25,713 nt of DNA from Betaproteobacteria bacterium (GTDB lineage: Bacteria > Pseudomonadota > Gammaproteobacteria > Burkholderiales > SG8-41), in contig JANXSE010000142.1 of the NCBI GenBank assembly GCA_025356695.1, positions 1-25,713 of the forward strand, given 5' to 3'. Position numbers and translations under genes: made by a program. The notes under the pieces were generated by a model that ran no database searches, had not been told where the DNA came from, and worked only from the letters and a program-made list of their open reading frames with translations. Shown here piece by piece: positions 7,713 through 15,406 of this stretch. Positions within the stretch are counted from its first letter, which is position 1. Every line of letters starts with the position of its first letter.

Positions 7713-8606
7713 ATGGACATGGACAGAATCGCACCGGGACTGGAACGGCTCGTCGATAAAGACGCGCCGCTGGACCGGATTTCATACGGCATGACGTTCG
7801 CCGAAGGCCCGGTGTGGGATAAGCGCAACAAACAGTTGTTCTGGGTCGATATCATCGGCAACACGATCTGGAAATGGAAGCCCGGCGTCGGTCGCGAAGT
7901 GGTGCTGCGCCCTTCGGGGCACGCCAACGGCATGACCTTCGACAAGCAGGGGCGCCTTACCGTCGCCGGCTGGTCGCTGCGCACGATCTGGCGTTTCGAA
8001 CACGACGGCAGCATCACCACCATCGCCACGGATTACAAGGGCAAAAAGTTCAACAGCCCGAACGACATCGTCGTGCATTCGAGCGGTGCGACCTACTGGA
8101 CGGATTCGGCCGGCGGACTTGTCATTCCCGGCATGGTGGCCGAAGACTGCCAGCGCTACCTCGACGTGCAGGGCGTGTTCCGCCTTTCGCCCGACGGCAA
8201 AAAAGTCACGCTGCCGATCGCGGATTGCACCTATCCGAACGGCCTGTGTTTTTCGCCGGATGAAAAAATTCTCTACGTCAACGACAGCCGGCTTGGCCTC
8301 ATCCGTGCGTTCAAGATGAACGACGACGGCAGCTGCGGTGCCGGCAAACTGTTTCATACCATGCAGGGCGCCGAAGCCGGTGTCGCCGACGGCATGAAGT
8401 GCGATGTCGAAGGCAACATCTATTGCACCGGCCCCAACGGCGTGCATGTGATCGATCCGAAAGGCCGCCTGCTGGGCCGTCTGAAAGTTCCGGGACACAG
8501 CACCAACATGGCGTGGGGCGACGACGACTGGTGCTCGCTCTATGTGACGACTTATAACTCGGTATATCGCACGCGGGTGAAAGTACCCGGCGTGGCGGTG
8601 TGGTAA
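7713..8606 (+). CDS. SMP-30/gluconolactonase family protein, type A, copy 2
   Basis: A 297-residue propeller protein closely related to the one at 4793-5695; both contain EGPVWDKR, WKPGVG, SPNDIVV and YPNGLCFSP. The metal ligands E31, N117, N176 and D226 are all present, so an active metal-dependent lactonase is expected. AAAGGAG lies about 8 bp before the ATG at 7713. It starts the second copy of the A-B-Bug module, 48 bp after the first Bug gene. The two A copies have diverged in many positions between the motifs, which suggests different but related lactone substrates rather than a recent gene-dosage duplication. Confidence 0.9.
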   Translation: MDMDRIAPGLERLVDKDAPLDRISYGMTFAEGPVWDKRNKQLFWVDIIGNTIWKWKPGVGREVVLRPSGHANGMTFDKQGRLTVAGWSLRTIWRFEHDGSITTIATDYKGKKFNSPNDIVVHSSGATYWTDSAGGLVIPGMVAEDCQRYLDVQGVFRLSPDGKKVTLPIADCTYPNGLCFSPDEKILYVNDSRLGLIRAFKMNDDGSCGAGKLFHTMQGAEAGVADGMKCDVEGNIYCTGPNGVHVIDPKGRLLGRLKVPGHSTNMAWGDDDWCSLYVTTYNSVYRTRVKVPGVAVW

Positions 8607-8623
8607 CGCAAAGGCAGACGACA

Positions 8624-9520
8624 ATGACCTGGAAATTTGAAAAAGTGGCAGGGCCCTACAAGGGGCCCAACAGTGGACTGGCATGGGATGGCGGCGGCAT
8701 GCTGTTCAGCCTCGTCGAGGAAGGGCGCATCCTGCGCTTCGATCCGAAGGCGAAGAAGACCGCGCAGTACCGCAACTACACCAACCGCATCACCGGTCTC
8801 GGTTTCGGGCCGAACGGCGAACTCTATGGCGGCCAGGAAGGCGGACGCCGCATCATCGAGTTCATGCAGGACGGTTCGGCGCGCCCGCTCGGCACACGCA
8901 TCGACGGTCGCATCCATAATTTTCCGAACGATCTGACGGTCGATGCGAAAGGCCGCATCTGGTTTGCCGATCCGCACAGCACCCTCTATGCGTTTGGCCC
9001 GCAGATATTTCCGCCGCTCGAGCACGCCTCGGTATTGCGGCTGGAACGCGATGAACGGAAGGCCTGGACCATCAAGCGCATCACCTTCGATACCGCCGCG
9101 CCGCGTGCAGTTGCACTGTCGAAAGACGAGAAGACGCTGTATGTTGCCGAAGGCGACATGAAGAGCAGGTTACGTGAACTGCGTGCCTACCCGGTGAAAG
9201 AAGACGGTACTGTCGGCCCCTGCAAAGTATTGCATGTCTTTGGCAGCGACCAGCAGGGCGCGCATCGCGGCATCGAAGGCATGTGTCTCGACAGCGACGG
9301 TAATATCGTCGCCTGTGCCGGTGCCAGGAGTGCCGGTGCCGGTCCGCTGGTCTATGTGATTTCGCCTGCCGGCGCGGTGCTCGAAACGCACGCATTGCCG
9401 GGCGATCTGCCGGTGAAGTGCGCGTTCGGCGACAGCGATCTGTCGAGTTTGTACGTGACGACGGGCGAAGGCGTTTTGTATCGCGCCAAAGCTACCGGCC
9501 GTCGCGGCATCAAGCGTTAA
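8624..9520 (+). CDS. SMP-30-like beta-propeller, type B, copy 2
   Basis: A 298-residue paralogue of the protein at 5712-6605. The ATG at 8624 gives the same MTWKFE/D start as copy 1; an in-frame GTG further upstream would overlap the previous gene. The type-B pattern is seen again: APRAVAL replaces YPNGL and GIEGM replaces PDG. In contrast to copy 1, the PND asparagine is kept (N102 in NFPNDLTVD, where copy 1 has V102). The two type-B copies are thus at different stages of ligand loss, or bind metal differently. The gene follows type A by 17 bp and precedes a Bug gene by 20 bp. A lactonase-like reaction is possible but not supported by the residues. Confidence 0.8.
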   Translation: MTWKFEKVAGPYKGPNSGLAWDGGGMLFSLVEEGRILRFDPKAKKTAQYRNYTNRITGLGFGPNGELYGGQEGGRRIIEFMQDGSARPLGTRIDGRIHNFPNDLTVDAKGRIWFADPHSTLYAFGPQIFPPLEHASVLRLERDERKAWTIKRITFDTAAPRAVALSKDEKTLYVAEGDMKSRLRELRAYPVKEDGTVGPCKVLHVFGSDQQGAHRGIEGMCLDSDGNIVACAGARSAGAGPLVYVISPAGAVLETHALPGDLPVKCAFGDSDLSSLYVTTGEGVLYRAKATGRRGIKR

Positions 9521-9540
9521 TCGTTCCGGAGGACGACGCC

Positions 9541-10515
9541 ATGCAGTTGAAATCAATTTTGACGGCCGCGCTGGCGGCGATGTGTGGCGTCGCTGCTTTT
9601 GCGCATGCGGCAACGGCGGAAGATGCCAAAGCGTTTCCAAGCAAGCCGATGCGCATCATCGTCGGCCCGGGGCCCGACATCGTCGGCCGGCTGGTCGGGC
9701 AAAAGCTGACCGAGGCCTGGGGGCAGCAGGTGATCGTCGAAACGCGGCCGGGCGGCGGCGGTGCGATTGCCGGAGAAATGGTGGCCAAAGCCACGCCCGA
9801 TGGCTACACCCTGCTGCTGTCCAGCGCGGCGTATACGATCAACGCGGTGATGCAGCCGGGCTCCTTCGATCTGATGAAGGATTTTTCGCCGGTGGTGTTC
9901 TGCGCCTCCGCGCCATTCGTATTGCTGGTGCACGCCTCGGTGCCGGCGAAAACGGTGCAGGAACTGGTGGCACTGGCGAAAGCCAAACCCGGTTCGCTGT
10001 ATTACTCTTCCTCGGGCAACGGCACGCCGCCGCATCTGGCCGGCGAACTGTTCAAATCGATGGCGGGCGTGAACATCGTGCACGTGCCTTACAAAAACGC
10101 CGCACCGGCGCTGATCGACGTGGTGGCCGGACAGGTGCAGATGATGTTTGCCATCACCTCGATCGGCTTGCCGCAGGTACAGATCGGCAAGGTGCGCGGG
10201 CTGGGCGTTTCCAGCGCGCAGCGCACGCCGCTGGCACCGGCGCTGCCGACGCTCGCCGAATCCGGCTTGCCCGGCTACGAAGTGATCGGCTGGAACGGCC
10301 TCATCGCCCCGGCCGGCACGCCGCGTGCCATCGTCGCCAAGATCAATGCCGAGGCCTCGCGCGCGCTCAAGCAGCCGGACCTGATGCAACGTTTGTCCGG
10401 CGCCTACTACGACACCGCGGCGGCCAATACGCCGGAGGAATTTGCGACGTATATCCGCCAGGAAATCGCGAAGTGGGCGAAGCTGGTGAAGGAAACCGGC
10501 GCTAAAGTCGATTGA
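9541..10515 (+). CDS. Bug/TctC-type periplasmic solute-binding receptor (module 2), shortened ligand loop
   Basis: A 324-residue protein from the ATG at 9541 with CCGGAGGACG upstream. The signal peptide is about 26 residues (cleavage near AHAATAE). Markers include FPSKPMRIIV, TPDGYTLLLSS, the SSSGNGTPPHLAGELF loop, IVHVPYKNAAPAL, VIGWNGLIAP and a C-terminal KWAKLVKETGAKVD. The first ligand loop is about four residues shorter than in the other receptors: IIVGPGPDIVGR versus IIIMSSPASGPDILGR in the module-1 copy. Since this loop contributes backbone contacts to the bound carboxylate in the family, the binding site may be altered. It ends the second A-B-Bug module and is probably the last gene of the operon that starts at 3081. 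Confidence 0.9.
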   Translation: MQLKSILTAALAAMCGVAAFAHAATAEDAKAFPSKPMRIIVGPGPDIVGRLVGQKLTEAWGQQVIVETRPGGGGAIAGEMVAKATPDGYTLLLSSAAYTINAVMQPGSFDLMKDFSPVVFCASAPFVLLVHASVPAKTVQELVALAKAKPGSLYYSSSGNGTPPHLAGELFKSMAGVNIVHVPYKNAAPALIDVVAGQVQMMFAITSIGLPQVQIGKVRGLGVSSAQRTPLAPALPTLAESGLPGYEVIGWNGLIAPAGTPRAIVAKINAEASRALKQPDLMQRLSGAYYDTAAANTPEEFATYIRQEIAKWAKLVKETGAKVD

Positions 10516-10531
10516 TGGTTTTTCGCGCAGG

Positions 10532-10552
10532 GCCGTGTCACACCGGCACGGC
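10532..10552 (+). terminator. Possible hairpin after the long operon
   Basis: GCCGTG (10532-10537) pairs with CACGGC (10547-10552) around a 9-nt loop, 17 bp after the stop of the last operon gene. There is no T-run after it, so termination is only a guess. The rest of the 186-bp gap holds a TAAAAT hexamer (10577-10582) that could be a -10 element for the GTPase gene, without a convincing -35. Confidence 0.25.
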
Positions 10553-10701
10553 GGCGCGGAACCGGCGCGGAAGCGGTAAAATCTCGCGCATACGCGATGC
10601 GGAATCCCAATTTGTAAACCGTTGAACGAAGCATCTGCTTCGCAGTCAATGACCTTACCCGCTGCTTTTGCACGCAGGACAATCTTTTAAAGGAAAGCAG
10701 C

Positions 10702-11745
10702 ATGGCAACAGCCAGCAGCGGACGCGACCTACTGCGCAGCCGCATTCCACTGACGGTCATCACGGGTTTTCTCGGCAGCGGCAAGACCACACTGCTCAAC
10801 GCATTGCTGGCGACGCCGCAGGCGGCCAACACGGCGGTCATCATCAACGAATACGGCGAGGTCGGTGTCGACCACGATCTGGTGCAGAACATCGCCGAAT
10901 CGGTGACGCTACTCGACAACGGCTGCGTCTGCTGCGTGGTGCGCGGTGACCTCGAAACCGCGCTGCGCGAAATGTTTCTGGCGCGCCGTGCCGGCCAGAT
11001 GGCTAATTTTGAGCGCGTCATTCTTGAAACGACCGGGCTCGCCGATCCGGCACCGGTGATGCAGGCGATCAGCAATGACGCCACACTCACCGAGCTTTAC
11101 CGGCTCGATGGCGTCATTACGCTGGTTGACGGTGCGCAGGGCTCGACGCAACTGACGCACACCGTCGAGGCTGTGAAGCAGGCGGCCGTGGCTGACCGCA
11201 TTGTCATCACCAAATCCGATCTCACCGACAAAGCGACGATCGACAAGCTAATTGCGGAACTGAAGGATATCAACCCGACGGCACGTATCACCTGTGCCGA
11301 CAAGGGCGTGGTCGCGCCGGATCTGTTGCTGTCGGTGGGCATCGACCGCGCGCGCATCGCGCCGGAAGTGGTGGACCGCTGGCTGGGGCCGGCGGATGCC
11401 GATCACGAGCATGAACACCACGATCACGAACACGGCCACACGCACAATATCGTCACCTTCACGCTGTGGTTCGACAAACCGTTCAAACGTTCGACCTTCG
11501 AGCGCTGTGTTGAACTGTTGACCTCTTTGCGCGGCGCCGACCTGCTGCGAGTGAAAGGCCTCGTCAATGTCGAAGACGAGGCGGGCCCGGTGGTGATTCA
11601 GGGTGTGCAGCACCTGTTCCATCCGCCGGTAACGCTGGCCGAATGGCCAAGCACTGAGCGACGTTCGCGGCTGGTCTTCATCACACGCAGCATCCAGCGC
11701 GAGACCATCGCCAATCTGTTCGCCGCGGTCACCGCACTGGGTTAA
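10702..11745 (+). CDS. CobW/P47K family (COG0523) GTPase, probable metal chaperone
   Basis: A 347-residue cytoplasmic G3E-type GTPase. Walker A is G22-FLGSGKTT with K28. The family metal motif CxCC is C75-V-C77-C78 in NGCVCCVVRGDL. The G-domain also shows ETTGLADPAP (Walker B region) and VITKSDL (base recognition). A histidine-rich tract at about H235-H248 separates it from the C-terminal CobW domain. Members deliver zinc, cobalt or iron to client enzymes, or help in nitrile hydratase or cobalamin systems. None of those clients is next to it, so the metal is unknown. AAAGGAAAG is the ribosome site. Five bases after its stop a Bug receptor gene begins, so the two are translationally coupled or nearly so. 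Confidence 0.92.
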   Translation: MATASSGRDLLRSRIPLTVITGFLGSGKTTLLNALLATPQAANTAVIINEYGEVGVDHDLVQNIAESVTLLDNGCVCCVVRGDLETALREMFLARRAGQMANFERVILETTGLADPAPVMQAISNDATLTELYRLDGVITLVDGAQGSTQLTHTVEAVKQAAVADRIVITKSDLTDKATIDKLIAELKDINPTARITCADKGVVAPDLLLSVGIDRARIAPEVVDRWLGPADADHEHEHHDHEHGHTHNIVTFTLWFDKPFKRSTFERCVELLTSLRGADLLRVKGLVNVEDEAGPVVIQGVQHLFHPPVTLAEWPSTERRSRLVFITRSIQRETIANLFAAVTALG

Positions 11746-11750
11746 GACTG

Positions 11751-12707
11751 GTGCGCGCGGCGGTTACGTTTCTTCTGGTTGCGACCGTCATGCCGGCGGT
11801 TGTGTCGGCGCAGACATTTCCACTGAAGCCGATCCGCATCGTCGTGCCGTTCACGCCGGGCGGCCCCAACGATATCCTGGCGCGCATGATTAGCCAGCGT
11901 TACACCGCGGCGTGGGGACAGCAGACCGTTGTCGATAACCGCCCCGGCGGCGGCACCGTGATCGGCACCGACATCGTTGCCAAGGCACCAGCCGACGGCC
12001 ACACGCTGCTGATGGTGTCGACCAGCCACGCGGCCAATCCCAGCCTCATGCCGAAACTGCCGTTCGATACGCTGCGCGATTTTGTTGCGGTCGGGCAGGC
12101 GGTGTCTTCGCCCAACGTGCTGGTGGTGCATCCGTCTGTGCCGGCGAAAACGACTGGCGAGTTGATCGCAATTGCGAAGACGCGACCGGGGCAGATCACT
12201 TTTGCTTCCGGCGGCAGCGGCGCGGCGACGCATCTCGCGGGTGAGTTGCTGAAAATCATGGCCGGCGTCGAGATGACGCATATCCCCTATAAAGGCGCGG
12301 GGCCGGCAACCATCGATCTGATCAGCGGGCAGGTGACCTGGATGTTCGGCACCATCCTGCCGACCATTCCGCATGTGCGCGCCGGCAAACTGCGCGCGCT
12401 CGCCGTTAGCGGCAAACAACGTGCCGCGGTGTTGCCCGAGGTGCCGACGGTGGCCGAGCAGGTGGCGGGCTTCGAGGCGAGTTCCTGGTATGGCGTGTTC
12501 GCACCGGCCGGCACGCCGGCGGACGTCATCGCAAAACTGAATCAGGAAATGGCGCGCGCGCTGACGCCGCCTGAAGTACGCCAGCGGCTGGCCGCTGAAG
12601 GCACCGAAGTCGTCGCCGGCAATCCGGAAGACTTCATGAACCTGTTCAGTTCAGAAGTGGCGAAATGGGCGCGGGTCGTCAAACAGGCGGGGATCCGGCT
12701 CGAGTGA
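11751..12707 (+). CDS. Bug/TctC-type periplasmic solute-binding receptor, coupled to the GTPase gene
   Basis: A 318-residue protein starting with GTG at 11751. The signal peptide is about 20 residues (MRAAVTFLLVATVMPAVVSA, then QTFPLKPIRIVV). A later ATG at 11790 would cut into the signal peptide, which supports GTG. The classic first loop PFTPGGPNDILAR is intact, as are ADGHTLLMV, the ASGGSGAATHLAGELL loop, MTHIPYKGAGPA and ASSWYGVFAP. No own ribosome site is evident between the GTPase stop and this GTG, so translation probably depends on the upstream gene. The pairing of a GTPase metal chaperone with a carboxylate receptor is unusual; it may reflect only operon co-residence, or uptake of a metal-citrate-like complex. 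Confidence 0.9.
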   Translation: MRAAVTFLLVATVMPAVVSAQTFPLKPIRIVVPFTPGGPNDILARMISQRYTAAWGQQTVVDNRPGGGTVIGTDIVAKAPADGHTLLMVSTSHAANPSLMPKLPFDTLRDFVAVGQAVSSPNVLVVHPSVPAKTTGELIAIAKTRPGQITFASGGSGAATHLAGELLKIMAGVEMTHIPYKGAGPATIDLISGQVTWMFGTILPTIPHVRAGKLRALAVSGKQRAAVLPEVPTVAEQVAGFEASSWYGVFAPAGTPADVIAKLNQEMARALTPPEVRQRLAAEGTEVVAGNPEDFMNLFSSEVAKWARVVKQAGIRLE

Positions 12708-12750
12708 ACGGGCACCGCATAATCGGTCGCTTTTACCGGAGGAGCATGCA

Positions 12751-13296
12751 ATGGGACTGAGAAATTCCGCAACACAATGGGGCGCGCTGGCGAAGAGTTT
12801 CCACTGGCTGGGCGCCGTGCTGACGATATTTCTGATTGCTTTCGGCTGGTGGATGATTCATGTCGCCGAGCGTTCCGAGCGCCTGGCGAACTTCGGCATC
12901 CACGCCGGTATTGGCTATGACCTGCTGCTGTTGATTGCGCTGCGACTGTGTTGGCGCGCGATCGACCGCGGCCCGGCGCTGCCGGCGGATTTTCTGCGCT
13001 GGGAGCGCGCGGCGGCCCATCTGGGGCACACGCTGCTCTATGTTTTGCTGCTTGCGGTGTCGGTGACCGGCTGGCTGATCGTCAGCAGTGCGCGGCGGCC
13101 GATCGATGCCTTGTTGCTGGGATTCATTCCGGTGCCGTTACTGGATCGTGCCGGCGACAAGGCTTTTCACGATCTGGCCGAAGACATTCACCGCGTTTTG
13201 TCCTACACGCTGCTGGTCTTGGTGATCGTGCACGTGGTGGCGGCAATGCGTCATCATTACGTGAAGAAGAACGACATTCTTCGCCGCATGATGTGA
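12751..13296 (+). CDS. Cytochrome b561 family membrane protein
   Basis: A 181-residue integral membrane protein with four hydrophobic segments (about residues 19-38, 50-68, 88-108 and 148-165). Histidines at the usual haem-ligand places are visible: H18 in KSFHWL, H51 in FGIHAGIG, H147 in EDIHRVL and H161 in IVHVVAAMRHH. Bacterial members are di-haem b-type cytochromes of the inner membrane that pass electrons from quinol, in some cases to superoxide or to periplasmic partners. The GGAGGAG ribosome site is strong, and a CATAAT element (12718-12723) lies just upstream. The gene is 43 bp after a Bug gene and ends at a terminator hairpin. Confidence 0.9.
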   Translation: MGLRNSATQWGALAKSFHWLGAVLTIFLIAFGWWMIHVAERSERLANFGIHAGIGYDLLLLIALRLCWRAIDRGPALPADFLRWERAAAHLGHTLLYVLLLAVSVTGWLIVSSARRPIDALLLGFIPVPLLDRAGDKAFHDLAEDIHRVLSYTLLVLVIVHVVAAMRHHYVKKNDILRRMM

Positions 13297-13302
13297 TGCA
13301 AA

Positions 13303-13339
13303 ACGGCCGCGCAACGCGGGTTATGCGTTGCGCGGCCGT
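13303..13339. terminator. Perfect 15-bp stem hairpin between convergent genes
   Basis: Bases 13303-13317 and 13325-13339 are perfect reverse complements around a 7-nt loop. The stem is very GC-rich. On the minus strand it is followed by a short T-run (TTTT), which makes it a good intrinsic terminator for the NIPSNAP gene. On the plus strand, after cytochrome b561, no T-run follows, but the hairpin could still slow polymerase. Its location between two converging stop codons fits a shared terminator. Confidence 0.8.
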
Positions 13340-13357
13340 CGTGCAGTCAGACCCGCC

Positions 13358-13996
13358 TTATTGCATCGGCGAGAACGCTGCCGGCAGCATGATCTTGTTT
13401 TCCTGCGCGAGCAGGCGATAGGCGCGGCCGCCTTCCTTCTTTGCCTTGGCCGACGGCGGCCAGTTGCCGGTGGCGACCATCTTCTTGCGCGTCTCGTCGC
13501 GCTGATTGAGGTCTTTGTACGGCCAGATGTGCACGAATTTGTTGAGGCCGCCCAATTCTGAATACCAGATGGCGCCGACCGGTGTGACCTTGACGCGTTC
13601 CGCGATGGCATTTTCCCAGGCCTTCATGATCACCGGCAGTTCGCCGGCTTCATAGGTATAGGTGCGCATTTCGTAGAAAGGGCCGAGATTGCCCGGCTTC
13701 AGTTCCGGCGAAATGGCGAACGGAATGAAGATGTCGGATTTCTGTTCGAGCAGGAATTCGCCGATCTTCGGCGGCCATACGCCGCGCTTGACCGCCTCGG
13801 TGCGGATCTGTTCGCGTTCGGCGAGATCTTTGTACGGCCAGACGTGGATGATCTGGTTGAGCGGACCGATTTCGGTGTGCCAGAACGCCGCCAGCGGCGA
13901 CAACGCCTTGCGCGCCTCGTAGGCTTCGCCGAAGCGCTTCTCGACTTCGGGTACGCTGCCGGGCTTGCAGTTATAGGTTCTGACTTCGTAAATCAT
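13358..13996 (-). CDS. NIPSNAP family protein, two tandem domains
   Basis: A 212-residue soluble protein made of two homologous NIPSNAP (dimeric ferredoxin-like) domains, about residues 1-100 and 107-212. Each starts with an E-x-R-T-Y element (YEVRTYNCKPG and YEMRTYTYEAG) and carries the signature IIHVWPYKDLAER or FVHIWPYKDLNQR. The start is the ATG at 13996 with AGAGGACAG upstream on the minus strand. The biochemical role of bacterial members is not established; they are frequently encoded within catabolic clusters. It stands alone on this strand, is divergent from a Bug gene across a 174-bp space, and shares a terminator region with cytochrome b561. Confidence 0.9.
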   Translation of the reverse strand: MIYEVRTYNCKPGSVPEVEKRFGEAYEARKALSPLAAFWHTEIGPLNQIIHVWPYKDLAEREQIRTEAVKRGVWPPKIGEFLLEQKSDIFIPFAISPELKPGNLGPFYEMRTYTYEAGELPVIMKAWENAIAERVKVTPVGAIWYSELGGLNKFVHIWPYKDLNQRDETRKKMVATGNWPPSAKAKKEGGRAYRLLAQENKIMLPAAFSPMQ

Positions 13997-14170
13997 GATC
14001 TGTCCTCTCTGGTTGTCGCTGGATGATTGAACTGCAGGTCGAAAATTCATGTGCCGCCGGCCGCACTCCGTATTGCGTGCAGTGGCGGCGGGGAAGCGGT
14101 AATCTATCCTGAATCCAGAATCTTGAACAGTGATGAACTGGAAAAGACGGTATTCATGCGAGGAGGGTTT

Positions 14171-15145
14171 ATGAGCAAGGATTCGATCACACTGGCGGTG
14201 TCGCTGATCGCGGCGATGCTGGCGGTTGCGTTGCCCGCCGGGGCACAACGTTATCCATCGAAGCCGATCAAGATGGTGATCGGTTATGCGCCGGGCGGCG
14301 GCACCGATATCATGGGCCGTCTGATCGCCCAGCAGATCACCGAGGCGACGGGCCAGCAGGTCATCGTCGAAAACCGCGCCGGTGCGGCGCAGAATGTCGC
14401 CGCCGAATATTTCATACGCCAGCCCGCCGACGGTTACAACATTTTCATGAGCTCGGCAGCACTCGGCGTCAACGTCAGCCTTTATCCCAAGCTCAATTAC
14501 GATCCGGTGAAGGACTTCGTGCCGGCTGCGCTGTTCGCCACCAGCCCGAACCTGTTGCTGGTGCATCCGTCCTATCCGGCAAAGACCGTGCGCGAATTCA
14601 TCGCCGTGGCGAAAAAGAACCCGGGCAAGCTGAATTTTTCTTCGTCGGGCAGCGGCAGCACCCAGCATCTGTCCGGTGAAATGTTGAAACTCATGCTCGG
14701 TGTCGACATGACGCACATCCCCTACAAAGGCAGCGCGCCGTCGATGACGGCGCTGGCCAGCGGCGAAGTCGATTTTTCGTTCAACAATATTCCGGCGTCG
14801 CAGCCGCTGATGGGGCCCGGGCGCATTCGCGCACTGGCCATCACCAGCGCCAAACGTTCACCGCTGCTGCCGCAACTGCCGACCATGGTGGAAGGCGGGC
14901 TGCCGGGTTTTGTCACCGAGACCTGGTACGGCGTGTTGTTTCCGGCCGGCACACCCGAGGACATCGTGAACACCATGAATGCGGTGGTGGTAAAGGCGGT
15001 GCAGAAAGCGGATTTCCGCGAACGGTTGGCGCAGCTTGGCGCCGATCCGATTGCCGAATCACCGGAATTCTTCCGCAAGTCGCTGGCCTCCGAAATCGAG
15101 CGCTGGGGCAAAGTCGTGCGCGCGGCGAAAGCGAAACCGGAATAG
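14171..15145 (+). CDS. Bug/TctC-type periplasmic solute-binding receptor
   Basis: A 324-residue protein from the ATG at 14171, chosen because AGGAGGG lies directly upstream and gives a proper signal peptide (about residues 1-27, ending PAGAQ). The canonical first loop GYAPGGGTDIMGR is intact, followed by VENRAGAAQNVAAE, PADGYNIFMSS, the SSSGSGSTQHLSGEML loop, MTHIPYKGSAPS and ETWYGVLFP. The C-terminus WGKVVRAAKAKPE is typical. It is divergent from the NIPSNAP gene and lies 261 bp before the racemase-like gene, which has its own promoter, so it may be transcribed alone. The 174-bp upstream space holds a GGAAGCGGTAATC box (from 14092) resembling one before the GTPase gene. Confidence 0.9.
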   Translation: MSKDSITLAVSLIAAMLAVALPAGAQRYPSKPIKMVIGYAPGGGTDIMGRLIAQQITEATGQQVIVENRAGAAQNVAAEYFIRQPADGYNIFMSSAALGVNVSLYPKLNYDPVKDFVPAALFATSPNLLLVHPSYPAKTVREFIAVAKKNPGKLNFSSSGSGSTQHLSGEMLKLMLGVDMTHIPYKGSAPSMTALASGEVDFSFNNIPASQPLMGPGRIRALAITSAKRSPLLPQLPTMVEGGLPGFVTETWYGVLFPAGTPEDIVNTMNAVVVKAVQKADFRERLAQLGADPIAESPEFFRKSLASEIERWGKVVRAAKAKPE

Positions 15146-15220
15146 CCGCGGCGCGCGAGGATGGCGTGGTCGTCGCGGTTTTAGACCTGCGTCAATTGTT
15201 GTCGAGCGTTCTGCGCGCGC

Positions 15221-15249
15221 TTGGAAGCCGGCGGTGCGGCCGGTATAAT
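15221..15249 (+). promoter_or_regulatory. Sigma-70 promoter for the racemase-Bug-lyase operon
   Basis: TTGGAA (15221-15226), a 17-bp spacer and a perfect TATAAT (15244-15249) form the best promoter in the window. It predicts a leader of about 150 nt before the start at 15407. The leader contains a small perfect hairpin (GTCCGG, CAA, CCGGAC; 15301-15315). No known riboswitch was recognised in it. Confidence 0.6.
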
Positions 15250-15406
15250 CGGTGACGAATTTCCGCTGGTAAATCAGGCGCGGAAAGTAGCTGCGCCGCC
15301 GTCCGGCAACCGGACAAATCCCACGGCATTCCGAGTTGTATTCGATGCAGACGCGGCGGCCCCTCATGGTGCCGTGTTCGCAGCATCATCATTGGAGAGG
15401 AGCATC

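Noticed and set aside
10516..10701. A cobalamin riboswitch or Zur box before the CobW-type GTPase gene
   Set aside because: No B12-box-like core and no AT-rich Zur palindrome could be found in the 186 bp.
15256..15406. A known riboswitch in the leader of the racemase gene
   Set aside because: Only one small hairpin is visible; no conserved core of any class known to me was recognised.
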